Source of the DNA: Phycomyces blakesleeanus NRRL 1555(-)
Lineage: Eukaryota > Mucoromycota > Mucoromycetes > Mucorales > Phycomycetaceae
NCBI RefSeq assembly: GCF_001638985.1
Contig: NW_017265172.1
Span: 232,757-296,756, forward strand
Direction: 5' to 3'
Length of the DNA stretch: 64,000 nucleotides
Shown: positions 11,371-24,013 of the stretch, in pieces
How positions within the stretch are numbered: the stretch's first letter is position 1
Layout of the letters: each line of letters begins with the position of its first letter
Program-made: the position numbers and the translations under genes
Notes under the pieces: model-generated
What the model saw: the letters and a program-made list of their open reading frames with translations, nothing else
What the model was told of the DNA's origin: nothing
Databases searched by the model: none

Positions 11371-14300
11371 TTATTTAGACATTACATTTTCAGGGAACCC
11401 CATCTCAATCATAGAGATAACCAGCCTACGGACACGCTCACGGAAAGTAAGAGAGGAGCAACCTTGAGCAATAGACTCGGTTTGACTAAACGATCGTGCC
11501 AGAGTAACCGATCGGACTAGTTTTGGAGCAGCGGGGTGAAGTGCGGTGGCTGGAAGTGGATCCACACGGAATTGAAGAGAATAGGCTGGTTTGTTCTCCA
11601 TATTCCCTGACCCACAAGTCTTTATCAACCGAACCTGACTATAATATAGCGGTATATAGACATTCAAATAAGTGAGTAATATTAGACTTGACAAGTAACC
11701 CAGCCCAACCAAACCAAATATAATATAATACAAAAAAAGCACAAGTTACTTGCTGCTTACGGCTGTTTTGATTTGGTTTGGTTTGGTTCGGTTTAGTTTG
11801 AGGTCTATATATCTGCTTTTTTTTTCTTACACTGCTCTCCACACATGTGAATCCTTGGCACTCTTTGATTGTGTTGCCCACCACAAATAACCGTGAATAG
11901 TTTCTTCCACTTCATCTAATTTCCAACCAAACATAAGCTTGCTACTGCTGTCTGAATCCAGGTAAGGTCCAGATTGGCGAACGACCGCATTGCATTCTTC
12001 GCACACGATCTCTAAACACATCAGAGTGATTTCTCGTAACAAAAGAGCCTCAAACTCTGACACCTGTGTCAGGACAACCGTATTTTGAGGCATGACCACA
12101 GTTATGGTCCCCTGTTGGCTCAGAACAAATTGAAGAGAAGGTCTACATATATATATATATATATGTTTTTTGTTAATTTGTTAATTTCATTTCCCATAAT
12201 AAATTATCTTTTGTCATTTTCTTCCAAGTATTTTTTTAGCTACATTATTTACCCTTTCAAAAAACTGACAGACAAACAGAATCCCATGTCTCCATAACTA
12301 GGATATATATCATAGCTTGTGTGGTTCACATTGGCCTTGGGCTGTAATAACACATTCTGAGTCTTGAAATGCACTGTGAGGCCAATACCACCTTCTCCAC
12401 ATAGTGGATCAATCGTATTATACACCACGTGGCGTAATCGGTCAAACAAAACCCAGAATTTGGACATTGACAGCACAGGCGAGAGAACGGGAATATCAGG
12501 AAGAGTTTCGCGTGTGTTGGGTCGCTGTGAAGACGCAAGACCGGCTTGCTGAGGTCGTCCTGAACGGGTAATGCCAGAGTTACCAGCACCAGCAGAAGAA
12601 GCATTGGGATTACCATTACCAGTGCCACTATTACTGATATTACTATTAATATTGCTGCTACCGCTACTATTATTTGCAGCTGTGGCGGCATTCACGGCAG
12701 CAGGAACAATAGAGCCGACAGGGTGGCTGCTGGTTGCATTAATGGAACCTACAGCAGCAGGCCCAACCGAAGAAGGTTCTCCGATAGACGCCAAGAGGTG
12801 CTGTACTTTCCGGCTAGACGAAAGTATACGTGCTCTGCTTTTCCAGATGTTGAAGCGATGGCGCTGGATAAGCATCAGTCGCAAACAGAGTTCGATCGTT
12901 TGGCCTGCCATCTGTTGCGTCGTCACACGTTCTACTCTGGGCTCGGTTGACAGTATACTTCCAGATACCTTTTTGATAGATACATCGATTTGGCCACCAA
13001 TCGTGAGAATCATTTCGTCGTCTGCCATTCGAATGTCGCTGTTAAATGTTTGTGCTTCTGATAAAATCTACGTCTCCCGTCAGTCTATTATTCCTTTCAT
13101 TTACATTTACATTTCTTTCTTTCTTTCTTTTTTTAAAAAGAAATAATAACAATTATAAAAGGAATCTCTCTAATGGCCCCCTTGCCTTCTTACGTCTGCA
13201 AATAATTCGGCATCAAATATGGTTGCCTGAGCATCAAGTAACTGTTTTTGTATTTGGTTGGAAGGACTGTGAAAGTTGAAAGGCCCAGCTGTGTCTGGAA
13301 AGTAATGTTGAATATTAATAAAATATCATAAAAGAAAGAGAAAAAAAGAGAGAGAAATCGGTATGCCTTATTGAATATTGAAATAATATTGCCAAGTTAC
13401 CTTTTTGTGATTGAGATCTAGAGCTCGTTGTCATTCCAAGAATACCTTCTGAAAAGACATCAAAGTTGAGGCCAAGGGATCCCATTTGACGTTGACTGAC
13501 ATGCACTACTATTTTTTTTGGTTCGCTGTGTGGCAATGAAAGAGCCATCTTTGCCGATCCTTCTTCACTTTCAGCTGTACTTGCTCGGTCAAGATCACCC
13601 AACGAAGACTCATTAAAGTCTGAACCAACTTTTTGTTTGTTTGTTTGTTTGTTTGTTTTTTTTTGTTTTTTTTTTTACATAATGTAAGTATCATATTCTT
13701 TGCAGTTATTTTGTATCACAGAATACAAACACACCATCTGTAAATCCATATTGAACCAGGTAGGTTGGTCCTGTTCCTGTCATTCCGGGAATCGGGGGAG
13801 AGCTGTTGGCTTGCATCAACCAATGGTTGCGTCTCAAATCTAGAGCCTCCTCCCAAAACGAATTTTCGTTTTCGACTAATTTTCGAAGGTTGGATGCGCT
13901 TGCTTTGAGATAAGCAGACGCTGTTTTTTGTTGCTGTACAAATGAGCATATTTTGTGAAATCCAATATTTCCCGATCCAAAGTAAATATATAGATACATG
14001 TATAATGTATAATTTATATGTAGATTTGTACATGTGTACAACCACATTCTTCTTTACGCTTTTTTTCTTAAAAAAATAATAATATATATATTTAGCTTAG
14101 ATTAGCTTACCTTTCGTTTTAAACCTAGCGTCAGTTGAACTGCTTCCAATTGTGCTTTGAGCGTTGTTTTTGGTTTGGACACATATGTTGCTGTTAATGA
14201 TCCCGGTGGAAGAACAAGATCTTTTACAGCAGCTCCTGGTCGACTCTGAGTAGCCAAGATGTTTATAACATCCAAAGCCACATCAATTTCACTTTTTGCA

Positions 14301-15039
14301 TGACTTGAAAAAAAAATTAATATTATTATTATATCATTAATTCAACTCGATTTCTGTATATGACATGGCATATTTGTTCTCCAAAGCTGATTACTTGTGC
14401 GTAATGATAGCAGAAACAATGATAGAAATAGAGAGAGAAGAGGAAGAAGAAGAAGGGAAAAAAAACAGCACTTCTTACAATAACTTGTTCAATACAGACT
14501 CTCTCAATTTGACAATATCAAATCCGGGTGTAGGCACTAGTGTAGGTTGTGTAGTTTGGTCTGCTTCGTTTTCGTGCGTCTGGGCCTGATCTTCTTCTGT
14601 GTCTTTAGATTCAATAGCTTTTTTAAGATCGGATTCTGATAAATCGCGCCAATCGCCTCGTTCCATCCAGATTCGATCCACATTTTGCATCAACTTTTCT
14701 GGGAGAGATTGTTCCCTAGTAGATTTAAATTTCGATCAGCTTATTTGTAAGCAATTTCAAAAAAAGGAAGAAGTATACATATATATATTTATGTATATAT
14801 AATAGAAAGAAAAAGAAGAGGAATAAGAAGAAAAGTTTTGCTTTTTTGATGTATGTCTTTATATAATCTTATTCTTTTCTTTTTATTTGTAGGTAAATAT
14901 GTTCATGTATGTATGTATGTGTGTGTGTGTACGTTTTATAGATCTCATGGCCTGAATTTGTTATGTCTACAGCTGGTTGTTCAATTCCAGGTTCAAGCGA
15001 TAGTTTTATTCGCTTTGCTAAGGGTGCATGATTATCCAT
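11371..15039 (-). CDS. MED17: Mediator of RNA polymerase II transcription subunit 17
   Basis: MED17/Srb4 is a head-module subunit of Mediator, which links activators to RNA polymerase II in the nucleus. Nine predicted exons: 15039-14933, 14715-14479, 14303-14111, 13933-13735, 13619-13401, 13294-13194, 13067-12253, 12142-11831 and 11638-11371. All junctions are GT-AG and phase-consistent, giving 816 codons. Family marks: an N-terminal RIKLSLEPGIEQPAVDIT block, then EQSLPEKLMQNVDRIWMERGD, LRRNHWLMQ near residue 230, and the C-terminal block PSLQFVLSQQGTITVVMPQ. An Asn/Ser/Gly/Ala-rich insert in exon 7 makes it longer than most fungal homologues. The start is set at MDNHAPLAK; an in-frame ATG 39 nt upstream is possible. 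The 5' end faces the C2H2 gene at 15721 across about 680 bp. Confidence 0.93.
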
Positions 15040-15720
15040 GATGCAAGTTGGGTTAAAATCAGCAATGTTAAATATCAAGTTTATATGAACCAGTGTACTC
15101 GGTATTTAAAATAATATTTTTGCGTCATCAATATACGCTTCTGGATTACAGCAAGAAAAAAATCCCTCCCATACACACACACACACACACAAAGAGAGAG
15201 AGGTAGAGAGAGAAAGATCGCGTTTACGAGCTGCATATTAAGCGGTACATAAAGTTGTGGTTGTAATTCACCTGTGTTGCAAATGCATAATACTTTTAAT
15301 ATTTTTTGAAAGAATTAAACAGAAAAGTCATGTAGAATATGTACACAAAGCTTAATTTTCAATGCTTATTAGCTTAAAAACCCAATTACTTTCTTTTATG
15401 TCATATCATTTAAGAATACACCAAATCACATTCATTACACTCGCCCTACAGCTTAGATTTAGGTATACATAATAAATTGATCCGTTAAACATACGCACAC
15501 ATATTTTTGTGAGCCAACTGCTAATTAGAATTATAGAGAGATAACATTGGTGTTAATGTAAGTGTGAGTGTGCTCGTAGGACAAATTCTTTATATAGATT
15601 GAGGTATACTGTACGTCATCAAGGTTTCTCGCCACATAATCTTGATTTTTGAGAGAGAGAGAGAAAAGAAGAAGATAGCGGAAGGCGTCTTACATAGTTT
15701 TTTTTTGGCATCAGTCAGCA
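15040..15720. other. Divergent intergenic region between MED17 and the C2H2 gene
   Basis: Contains a CA run near 15174-15190 and GA runs near 15650-15663. It presumably holds promoters for both flanking genes. No TATA box stands out. Confidence 0.5.
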
Positions 15721-17181
15721 ATGACAACTGCAAAGTTTATATTCGTATCCAATGATTGCTTCTTGTGCGAAAAGGGAGATTTTATTACCGCACAAAAATT
15801 TCGAAGACATCTAATAGGTCATGACATCTACCTTCCTGGACGTACGCTTAAAACAAGATACAGAAACACATCTACAACAATCTATGTTTCTTATGAAAAG
15901 AAGCAGAGCCGAAAAGATATCGAAACTCATCATGCATGTCCTTCTTGCCTTGAGCATTTTGTTGAACTTGACGCGCTAAAATCACACGTTGCTGTGCATC
16001 TGCCACAAGTAACGGCAGAAGAGCCTGAAGATCATGAAGAGAAGTCTAGCACATCCAAGCGTGAAAATCAAGTGCATGAGACACCCAAGAAAGAAGAAAA
16101 TACTAATACATACAAGCGTTTAAAGACGATCTCACTCACGTACGGCCAGAGTACGCTTGATTTCCACCCTGCGACCATGAAAAGTTATAATCCTGACAAA
16201 CCTAGGCTGCCACTTGAAACAATTACAGAACTTTCCCCAGTGGTGACTATCCTGGCTGACTATAATACAACTCTGCCAGATAGTCTGAGAAAAATTGTAA
16301 ACCAAGAACTTGAGGATCAAGCAAACTTGAAAACATTGAACAAATATCCAGGTGCTCTCCGCTTCTTATGCTCTGCTTTGGACAACTCTTTAAAAGACTT
16401 GCCAAAGTTTCTATGGTCACATCCGCTAAGCAACTCTTGGTCAGAGGATGAGAAGAAATTGGTTCGAATGATCCAGTTCTTACTAACAGATTTCTCAAGC
16501 AAATGCTGTCGAAGCCCAATATTTCAATCAAAGTCTGATCTGAAATTCTTGATAGACCAAGTGATTCCTATCTTCCAGGTCTTGGAAAGCCAAACGGATC
16601 TTATTGGCTTTGAGTGGTGTGATGTTGCTGTAGATGAACAATCTTTGGATAATGAAAAAGATTCTGAAGAGCCTGAAGAAATTGATAGTGAGACGACACC
16701 ATACCACGATGGACTTGGATATGACACCGCAGGAAATCCAGTCTTAGTGATAAACAACACGAGTCGTGAAGACATTGATATTGGGCCCCACGCGAGAGAC
16801 GACATATTAAAGAATATGCACAGCTCTATTGGCTTTCTGGATAACACCTTGCGAAATAACCAATTTGCAAGGTTTGCCACCCTCTGTCGGGCGGAGACAT
16901 TTTCCATTCAAGTAATTTCCAAAGTAATAACCCTTTCAACAACGTCTTTAAATCCAGAGGAGCCAGGAGCTTACATCCACAAAGAACGGCGATCAGCAGA
17001 GATTCCTGGATCATTTTCTGGGCGTATGGGATGGATCAAGATGTTTGAATTGCTTGCCACATTATTCGACATTCTTAATTTCCAACAAAATGTTGCCAAA
17101 ACCATTGCCATTGAAAATAGTGGTGTTGACCCAATTGACAAGGCAGAGACTGTGCGTGAAGTAATGTATAAAATTAAATGA
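15721..17181 (+). CDS. C2H2-type zinc finger protein, 486 aa, function unknown
   Basis: A single exon of 486 codons from ATG (MTTAKFIFVSND). Two C2H2-like fingers are visible: one near residues 15-39 (CFLC ... RRHLIGH) and one near residues 77-97 (CPSCLEHF ... LKSHVAVH). Between them is a basic segment, followed by an acidic/Lys linker. The remaining about 330 residues look like a folded helical domain (NKYPGALRFLCSALDNSL, WSEDEKKLVRMIQFLLTDF) that I do not recognise. It could be a transcription factor or a domesticated transposon-type protein; nothing decides this. It has no introns, unlike most neighbours, and a Tc1 element inserted 430 bp downstream. The frame is intact and long, so I take it as a real gene. 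Confidence 0.75.
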   Translation: MTTAKFIFVSNDCFLCEKGDFITAQKFRRHLIGHDIYLPGRTLKTRYRNTSTTIYVSYEKKQSRKDIETHHACPSCLEHFVELDALKSHVAVHLPQVTAEEPEDHEEKSSTSKRENQVHETPKKEENTNTYKRLKTISLTYGQSTLDFHPATMKSYNPDKPRLPLETITELSPVVTILADYNTTLPDSLRKIVNQELEDQANLKTLNKYPGALRFLCSALDNSLKDLPKFLWSHPLSNSWSEDEKKLVRMIQFLLTDFSSKCCRSPIFQSKSDLKFLIDQVIPIFQVLESQTDLIGFEWCDVAVDEQSLDNEKDSEEPEEIDSETTPYHDGLGYDTAGNPVLVINNTSREDIDIGPHARDDILKNMHSSIGFLDNTLRNNQFARFATLCRAETFSIQVISKVITLSTTSLNPEEPGAYIHKERRSAEIPGSFSGRMGWIKMFELLATLFDILNFQQNVAKTIAIENSGVDPIDKAETVREVMYKIK

Positions 17182-17611
17182 TTATATATATTTGGGGTTA
17201 GTTTTTGATTAATTTGATTAATTAAGCATTTATAATTAAATACAAGATAAAAGATCATATAAAGCAGCATACTTCTCTATCTTTTATAAATATTTATTTA
17301 TATTGGATAATATATCATAAGATTATTTTGTAAAAGTAAGAAGAATTCAACTCTATAAAAATTCAACATTAAAATAATTCTTAAACGCCCTAAAAAAAGT
17401 TTTCAAATTTGTTTTATTAGAGTCGTCCTTTTGCTTTATTTCTTACGATATTGTACACAAGTTATCTCTTTCCCAACAATAGTCTATAGAGTAAACCCTT
17501 TGGTCTTGTACTTATCTTTAACGTTGAATAGTAACCAGCTGTCACAAACATTGGGCTTATATTAGCACAGGTGCTCTATACTTCGAAATGATGAGTATGA
17601 CACGAACAATA
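17182..17611. other. Spacer between the C2H2 gene and the Tc1 element
   Basis: AT-rich 3' flank of the C2H2 gene. Nothing recognisable is seen before the TA target site at 17610-17611. Confidence 0.5.
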
Positions 17612-18953
17612 CACTGACCTTGAATAAGTTTACGTATATTACCAAAAAGGAAATTTTGAGAAAAAGCACCCATTGTTGTTTTTATTTATTTTTTCATTCT
17701 TTTTCTCAATCAAATCTTCTCATGTCTCCTAAAATCATTAAACAATCTCGTAAAAAGATTCCCGAACTTTCAGATTACATGAAAGGCAAGATTGTGGGCG
17801 CTTATGACTTTGGAATTCCCATGGCTAAGATTGCACGCAAGTATGAGCTACCCTACACGACAGTGACAACAACCATTGAGAGAGTGAAGAAAACGGGTAC
17901 TGCCCTTACCAAAAAACGTGAAGGGAGACCTGTTCTCTTGAATGATTGTGATTTGAGAGCTCTGGGAAATATTGCGCGCAATGACCCAACTGCAACATTA
18001 GACATGATTACAGCTGAAATTCAGGAATCTTCAGGTGTACCCATCAAGAGGGATGCTGTTCGTAATTCCTTAAAAAATATTGGTTTACGCTCTTGTGTTG
18101 CTGCAAAGAAGCCTTTGCTAAAGGAAAGGCACATAAAAAAACAGGTTAAAGTTTGCAAGAGATGCTCGTCGTCGCAATCAACAGTGGAATCGGGTAATCT
18201 GGAGTGATGAGTCCAGATTCATGGTTTATCCAAGGGCAGGAAATGTGCGTGTTTGGCGCACTCCAGCACAGAAATATAGAAGAGGCTATGTACGTCCAAG
18301 AGTACAAGGCGGAGGAGGCTCAGGGATGGTCTGGGGTGCATTTGGGCTGGTGGAGTGGGAAAACTTGTAATTGTCGATGGCACGCTAAATCAGACGAAGT
18401 ACATAAGACTCTTACGACTTCATTTTATGCCCTGGTTTCGACGCCTTAAGCAAAGGAAAGATGGCGAGTTCATTTTCCAAGAAGATAATGCACCCTGCCA
18501 TAAAGGTATTTTGGCAAAAGAATACAAAGAAGAGGTGAATCTGCCAGTGATGACATGGCCAGCAAACAGCCCTGATCTGAGCCCAATAGAAAACATTTGG
18601 GCATACTTGGAACGCCAGCTGAGAGCTAGAAGGGTAAAGCCAACGAATTCACACTCGTTGGCCAGACCTATTCAAGAAGAATGGAAAAAAATATCGAAGA
18701 AAGTAGTGAAAGCACATTGCATGTCAATGCCAAATCGAATCAAAGAACTTAGAAAAAATAATGGATTCCATACCCACTATTAAACTTTCTAATAAATTAC
18801 ATATACCTATTCACATAGCTAATATATATTACTCATAATTATTTCAGAGCTCTAGCTATACGTTAAGATGATAAAAAGATGTAAAGAAGTTGTATATTGT
18901 CATTGAAAAAAATCGGGATTTTAAAAAATACTTAAATTAAATATGGGTCAGTG
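17612..18953 (+). mobile_element. Tc1/mariner-type DNA transposon, 1.34 kb, TA-flanked
   Basis: The element starts with CACTGACC at 17612 and ends with the complement GGTCAGTG at 18946-18953. Both ends abut a TA (17610-17611 and 18954-18955), the target site typical of Tc1/mariner. The inverted match weakens after the first 8 bp. One transposase gene fills the interior and is frameshifted, so this copy is non-autonomous although its ends look intact. Confidence 0.85.
17722..18783 (+). pseudogene. Tc1 family DD34E transposase, broken by two frameshifts
   Basis: Transposase of the Tc1/mariner superfamily, which cuts and pastes the surrounding element at TA sites. In order: ATG at 17722 (MSPKIIKQS), helix-turn-helix regions (AYDFGIPMAKIARKYELPYTTV and a second near 18000), then the DDE domain. 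Catalytic blocks are IWSDES (first Asp), FQEDNAPCH (second Asp) and SPDLSPIEN (Glu), with 34 residues between second Asp and Glu. A frame change occurs near 18145, after KERHIKKQ, and another near 18352, just before GKLVIVDGTLNQ. The three pieces otherwise read through without internal stops, so inactivation looks recent. The true stop is TAA at 18781-18783. Confidence 0.88.
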
Positions 18954-18955
18954 TA

Positions 18956-20157
18956 AGTGTAAAGAGAAAGCTATATTTCATAAGTATATTTTCTCTGCTT
19001 AGACCGTTTGCAAAATTCCCTTTCTTTTTTCTTGGTATTCATCTGTAAATTTCATAAAGATCTCAGAAAGGGATAGCATGCATGTTATTATATGCTATAT
19101 ATTGCTGTTGGTAGTATTAGCAGTACTAATATTCTTATTATATTGATTATTTACATGGAGCTCTAGTACTTCTAAAGCGTCTCAGCTTTTGTCTTATAGC
19201 TATAATTGATAGGCTTGACAACCAGGCACATTTAATACAAATTAGACATAATATAATATTTTGGCTATATATTTTGGTGCTAATAACTAAAGTCTCTAAA
19301 TATGCGGCTGTTACAGACATTTGTTTTTTGCTGCTTAAAAAAAGTTTAAATTGTAGTATCTTTTTTTAGGATGTTTATGTATTATTGTTTCTTGGGAAAT
19401 GCTAATGTAGCTTTCAATTTCGGTAGGCTAAAATTGGCATTAGATGTCCAAAAACAATGTCTTTACATTAAAACTATGAAAGTTTAAAGCCAAAGGGGGC
19501 AAGGGAGGCTATTGGTTTGATCCTATGCTTAAATTATAATAAAAGGAAGGTTTTTTTTTTGGCTAAAAAAAAAAATTATAAAATAATAGACTTTATGAAT
19601 ATTTTCCTTTGTTAAAGTAAGTATGGTTTGTATTGCTAAAGTATATACATGTACGTGTGTAATTCTTATAAGAGAAAGTATTGATCATCTCTCTCAATTC
19701 ATACATATCAATGACCAAAAGGTTGTGTGTACGATAACATGGTACAAAATATGTTTCTCAGTTTGTATACGTAATTAGCCTTGAACTGGTAGGTAATTCC
19801 TGCTCATCATTGTTTAGATTCTAATATTGTGATCCTTTCTAAGCAATAGACAAATACAGAAATTCTACTATACATATATATTAATCCCAAACCTTTGCTA
19901 ATAGTGTTGAGCAGAATGGCTTTAAAGTATTTGTTTGACGGGAGTTAGATACATCTGATCTCATCTTACCCTTTAAGAAGATGTCTCAAAGGAAAATACA
20001 TATAATACTTTAAACTCTAATATACCAATTTTAGAAGGTGTTCCAAGGAATATAAAAAAAAAACACACGCACACATATATATATAAGGTTTATAAGCCTA
20101 TTTTTTAACATTTTCTTCTTCCTTTCTTCATATTCTGGAGGTTATATAATTTTCACA
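18956..20157. other. AT-rich intergenic region upstream of the Hsp70-like gene
   Basis: No gene or RNA recognised. Contains poly-T/poly-A tracts near 19550-19580 and a TA run near 20080. Confidence 0.5.
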
Positions 20158-22274
20158 ATGACTGGCGCTTCTGGATACCATGATATTGTTTTTGTCATAG
20201 GTAAGAGGTCTTGCATACCTAGATTTCTTTTGATGATTTAGTATTAGTAGTAATAATGAAGTGTGATTATTAGACTTTGGAACCACGCATTCTGGCTACA
20301 TGTGGAAATGCGTACATACTAATTGTGCGCAGAATTATGGTCGTGGAGAGTATGATTGCAGTATTTGCGCATTTTAAGCATACAATGAAACAATTTTAGT
20401 TTCTCACTTTAATACTGTGTGTTTATAAAGATTTGATTGTTACTTGAAGGAGAAAGAACATCCATCCACAATGTTTTATAAAAAAGTAGACTATAGTAAG
20501 GCTTGTTTTGGAATTAATGCTGATGTTGCCTCCAAGAAAACCCCCGATTCTGGATATTATGTGAGTCGAGTCAAACTGTGGTTAGACAGGACCATAAAAG
20601 AAGACCTTCCACCATTACCACCTAATATGACTCTAGTACAAGGTAATGACTAAATATACGATCGCAAGTATAACTTAATTGCATATAATAATGCCACATG
20701 AGTATATATATATATATATGTTTTAGTTATTGCTGGATACTTGAAGCAAATTGGCCTAGAGATTCGTGAACAAATACCTAAGAGACACCCAAAATGCAAT
20801 GAACCTTCGAGATACAAATATTGCCTGGCAGTCCCAACTATGTGGTCTGAACAGTCCAAGGATATCATGAGAAATGCCGCAGTACTCGCTGGTTTAATCG
20901 AAAAATATGACGGTCCAAAAAAACTGTCAATTATTGATGAGACTGTTGCTGCCGCTTTGTATGCTGAACGAGTGTCTCCTGAACTAAAGCTTGCACACGG
21001 TAGCCTTTACATGATATGTGATGCTGGTGGTGGAACTGTTGACCTTGCCGTGTTTGAGAAAGACGACTCACCGGGAAAAAATGGTCTCAAAGAGGTCACC
21101 ATGGGAACTGGCCATTCCTGCGGATCAAGTTTCTTGGACACTCGGTTTGAAGCTTTACTAAGAGAACGTACATGTAGACACCCAGAATACAGCGAAATGG
21201 ATCTATTAAACATTATGTGGAAATTCAAATACGAGCTTAAGGTAATACATAGATACATACATACATGTATAAAGTACACGGTACTACTTAGACTCTCGAG
21301 CATTTTAATTAAGATCATAACATGCTCATTTTATTCTATTATTGGTAGCCATACTTATACGTTGACGATGATGAAAGATCTGGGCATATAAAGAAGATTA
21401 ATGATATATATATTCGCAAGCATCCAAATCCCAGTAAAGCCAAGAAATTTACCGTGGCTGAAATTTTCACTAAGGTGTTTGAGCCAGTAGTAAATAAAGT
21501 ACTGGCCATGATTGAAATACAATTGACACAATTGAGAGGCAGGGTCCTGGACGTCATGTTTATTACTGGAGGGTTTGGAAGCTCGCCTTATCTTCTGGCA
21601 CGGATTAAAGATATTTGTGGAAGTCGAGTCAAGAATATCAAAGTCGTTAAAAATGGAAATAGAGCAGTAATGGAAGGAATGATCTTGTTTGAGAAAGAAA
21701 GTCGGATAATCACCAGGCGCATCTTACGTCGCACATATGGCATAAAGCTATGCTCACCTACTGACGAGCTTGACGATAACAATAAAACATCCACACAAGA
21801 CAAATTCCATGTTTACATACGCAAAGGGTACCCAGTTAACGATAAAGTATGGATTACTAGGAATCTTACCTGGAAAAAGGATAGTCTTCCGATTATATGT
21901 AAGCTTTATTTAAATATTTATATTGCATGAACTTACTCTAAAGGTCTTTGATAGCTTTGTACGCATACGACGGTGATGAGCCGGTACCAGAATACCCTAC
22001 TACTGAAGACATTGACCTAGTTGCTATTTTTGATACACAGTTTCCGATTGCTGAGAATAAGACAACTACTCATCAACTTATGGCTATGGAAATGCGTTTC
22101 GACATAGATAAGATTGACGTTAAAGTGAATATCGCTGGTAGAGAATTTAAGTATTTTACAGCTTGGGACGTTATTGAAAAAAAGCAAACTTTAGCTTATA
22201 CCGAGCTTATCTCACCAGCTGGCAAGATGCGAAAATGGTGGCGAATTGATGGGGCAGTAAATTGTCTTCCTTAA
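20158..22274 (+). CDS. Hsp70-like ATPase, HSPA12-type
   Basis: Actin-like ATPase fold protein of the HSPA12/Hsp70-like group, commonly multicopy in Mucorales. Predicted exons: 20158-20200, from 20274 (end unresolved), about 20437-20642, 20727-21241, 21349-21898 and 21955-22274. Visible motifs: phosphate-1 loop DFGTTHSG in exon 2, the connect motif IIDETVAAALYAE, phosphate-2 DAGGGTVDLAVFE and adenosine motif ITGGFGSSPYL. The C-terminus is short (AGKMRKWWRIDGAVNCLP) and lacks the canonical Hsp70 substrate domain. The join between exon 2 and the KEKEHPSTMFYKK segment could not be placed without meeting a stop, so about 20-30 residues after the P-loop are uncertain. The gene may be slightly damaged there. 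From 20727 on it is clean. Confidence 0.82.
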
Positions 22275-23700
22275 ACTATAATAAACATCCATACAGCTTG
22301 GATTTACAGTATATCTCTTGCAATAGTTAATATTAGGTAGATGCTTTCTCTATCCGATCAAATAGAAAGAGTTGCCGTTAAAAATACACCAAAGTATAGC
22401 AGTCGCAAACTTCTCTTGTAATGTATTAGACAATTCTTGGAATTTTATAATACATATATATGTATACTTTATGTGTTGGTCTCCAAGTAATTTATGTACC
22501 TGCATCTATTTTCGAAATACCTTCTGAAATACTATGAGTCTTTCTAAATATATAATGTTTGTAACATTTTTATTTATTTTGCATTAAAAGCTAGAAATTT
22601 CTCTAAATAGCTTTCCTTAAGGAATGCATATATCATTCATTGTGGAATATATCTTTTAAGCTACTGAGTAATGTATTCTAGCAATAGTGCTCTTTAACTT
22701 CATTGTATGTTATATACCTTAAAATGTAGGATATATCCTGTGGTCGGTAGAGTCTGGTGCACTTTTACTGATATTGCTGATTTTTTTGTTTTGGATATTC
22801 AACTTTAACCATACATATTATTTGACCTTTGTAGTATTGAATATAGTGAGCCTCTAAAAATTTCCAGGGAAGAAAATGTAATTGAGGTAATCAAACGGAA
22901 GAATTGGAGGATTGACAATGAATAGAAAAAAAAATATCAAGTTTAATGTTAATCTTGTCCCTATAAAAGTACATAATACTTACAATTAAATCCGCGCTAC
23001 ATACTATTTGTATATTCTTTCTCTCTCTCTCTCTCTGTATGTGTGGTGTGGTAAATTTGTAAGGAATTTTAATAATAAGGAGCACTGTTGTGTTTATATA
23101 AACAAAGCTCTTCCTTTTTCGATGTTCCATTTAAATTACTCTTTCTCTTTACAAAAAGGCTTTCTTTAAAAAATGAGCCTAGTAATAGTCCACTCTGTTG
23201 GTCAATTATTATTTATTTATTAATATCTTTGAGAAAGAAGCATACAAATATGTATTTTTGTCATTTGCGAAATAAAAATTCTATCAAATCCAACTATTAC
23301 AGCTTATTAATTGAAGAGGGTATACTTAATACAAGTACCAAGAAAATAAAGGTTTGTATTTAACACCAAATAAGAAGTATAGGTCAATGACTTTTAGACG
23401 CATTCGAGTTTTGCGATTTAACAAAAAAATATTAAAAAATAATGTTTGAGATTTTCAGTTCTTAAAAAAGCCAAAAACAGCCAAAACGGCCGTGCACACC
23501 TCTTGTAGTGTAACTCCTTTAAATGGATTTTTAATAGGAGCCGTTTAAAAAAGCATAAATACTTGGATTTATATTCTCTTTTTTTTAAAAAATAATCGTT
23601 TAAAGAAGTTCGTTTTACTTTAGGCAGCAAACGGCCGTGTACGCTTTAGATACTACACAATCACCAAAATACTCACACACTAAATGTTTTCTCTCTCATA
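22275..23700. other. Intergenic region with dispersed repeat pieces
   Basis: No credible gene. Two direct copies of AAACGGCCGTG occur at 23484-23494 and 23629-23639. The complement of the second copy's flank (GTTTGCTGCCTAAA) resembles a segment near 60534 (GTTTGTTGCCTAAA), suggesting a dispersed repeat family. CCAAAAACAGCCAAAA at 23471 recurs near 24520. A CT run lies near 23020-23035. Confidence 0.5.
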
Positions 23701-23720
23701 GAACCTTATAGAACAATAGA

Positions 23721-24013
23721 CGTGACTTAGAAATAATAAGTCACGTATCCAATATCCTTCCTAACACTATGAGCCATTTTTGCGGTGACTTTTCTTTTTA
23801 GCCGCCTCGGTTTTCTCTCTCTGATGTGACTTTTTTATTTCAACCCCAAGGACTCTTTTTTTCATATGGCGTCACAATGTTAAAAGCCAATCAAAATAAT
23901 TTAAAAGTCATTGACTCATTTTTCAAACACCAATCATTTTAATTTTCACGTTCCGTGACTTTCTTTCAATTGCAAAAGGTCGTACAAGAGTTGAACCATT
24001 TTGTCTATAAAAA
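23721..24013 (+). promoter_or_regulatory. Promoter-like segment: GTGAC motif cluster plus TATA box
   Basis: Within 300 bp there is a 9-bp inverted repeat CGTGACTTA/TAAGTCACG (23721-23745), further GTGACTT copies at 23785, 23826 and 23955, and a GTCAC at 23871. A strong TATA-box-like TATAAAAA follows at 24006-24013. The dyad resembles a bZIP-type site by symmetry only. No intact gene follows: the next coding trace is the decayed Tc1 copy about 700 bp downstream. It may be the promoter of a lost gene or of an untranslated RNA. Confidence 0.4.

Noticed and set aside
12571..13146. 191-codon plus-strand frame
   Set aside because: Antisense shadow of MED17 exon 7, created by its low-complexity insert.
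23418..23630. 70-codon minus frame between the AAACGGCCGTG repeats
   Set aside because: Lys/Phe/Leu-rich from A/T runs and starting inside a repeat; no gene support.
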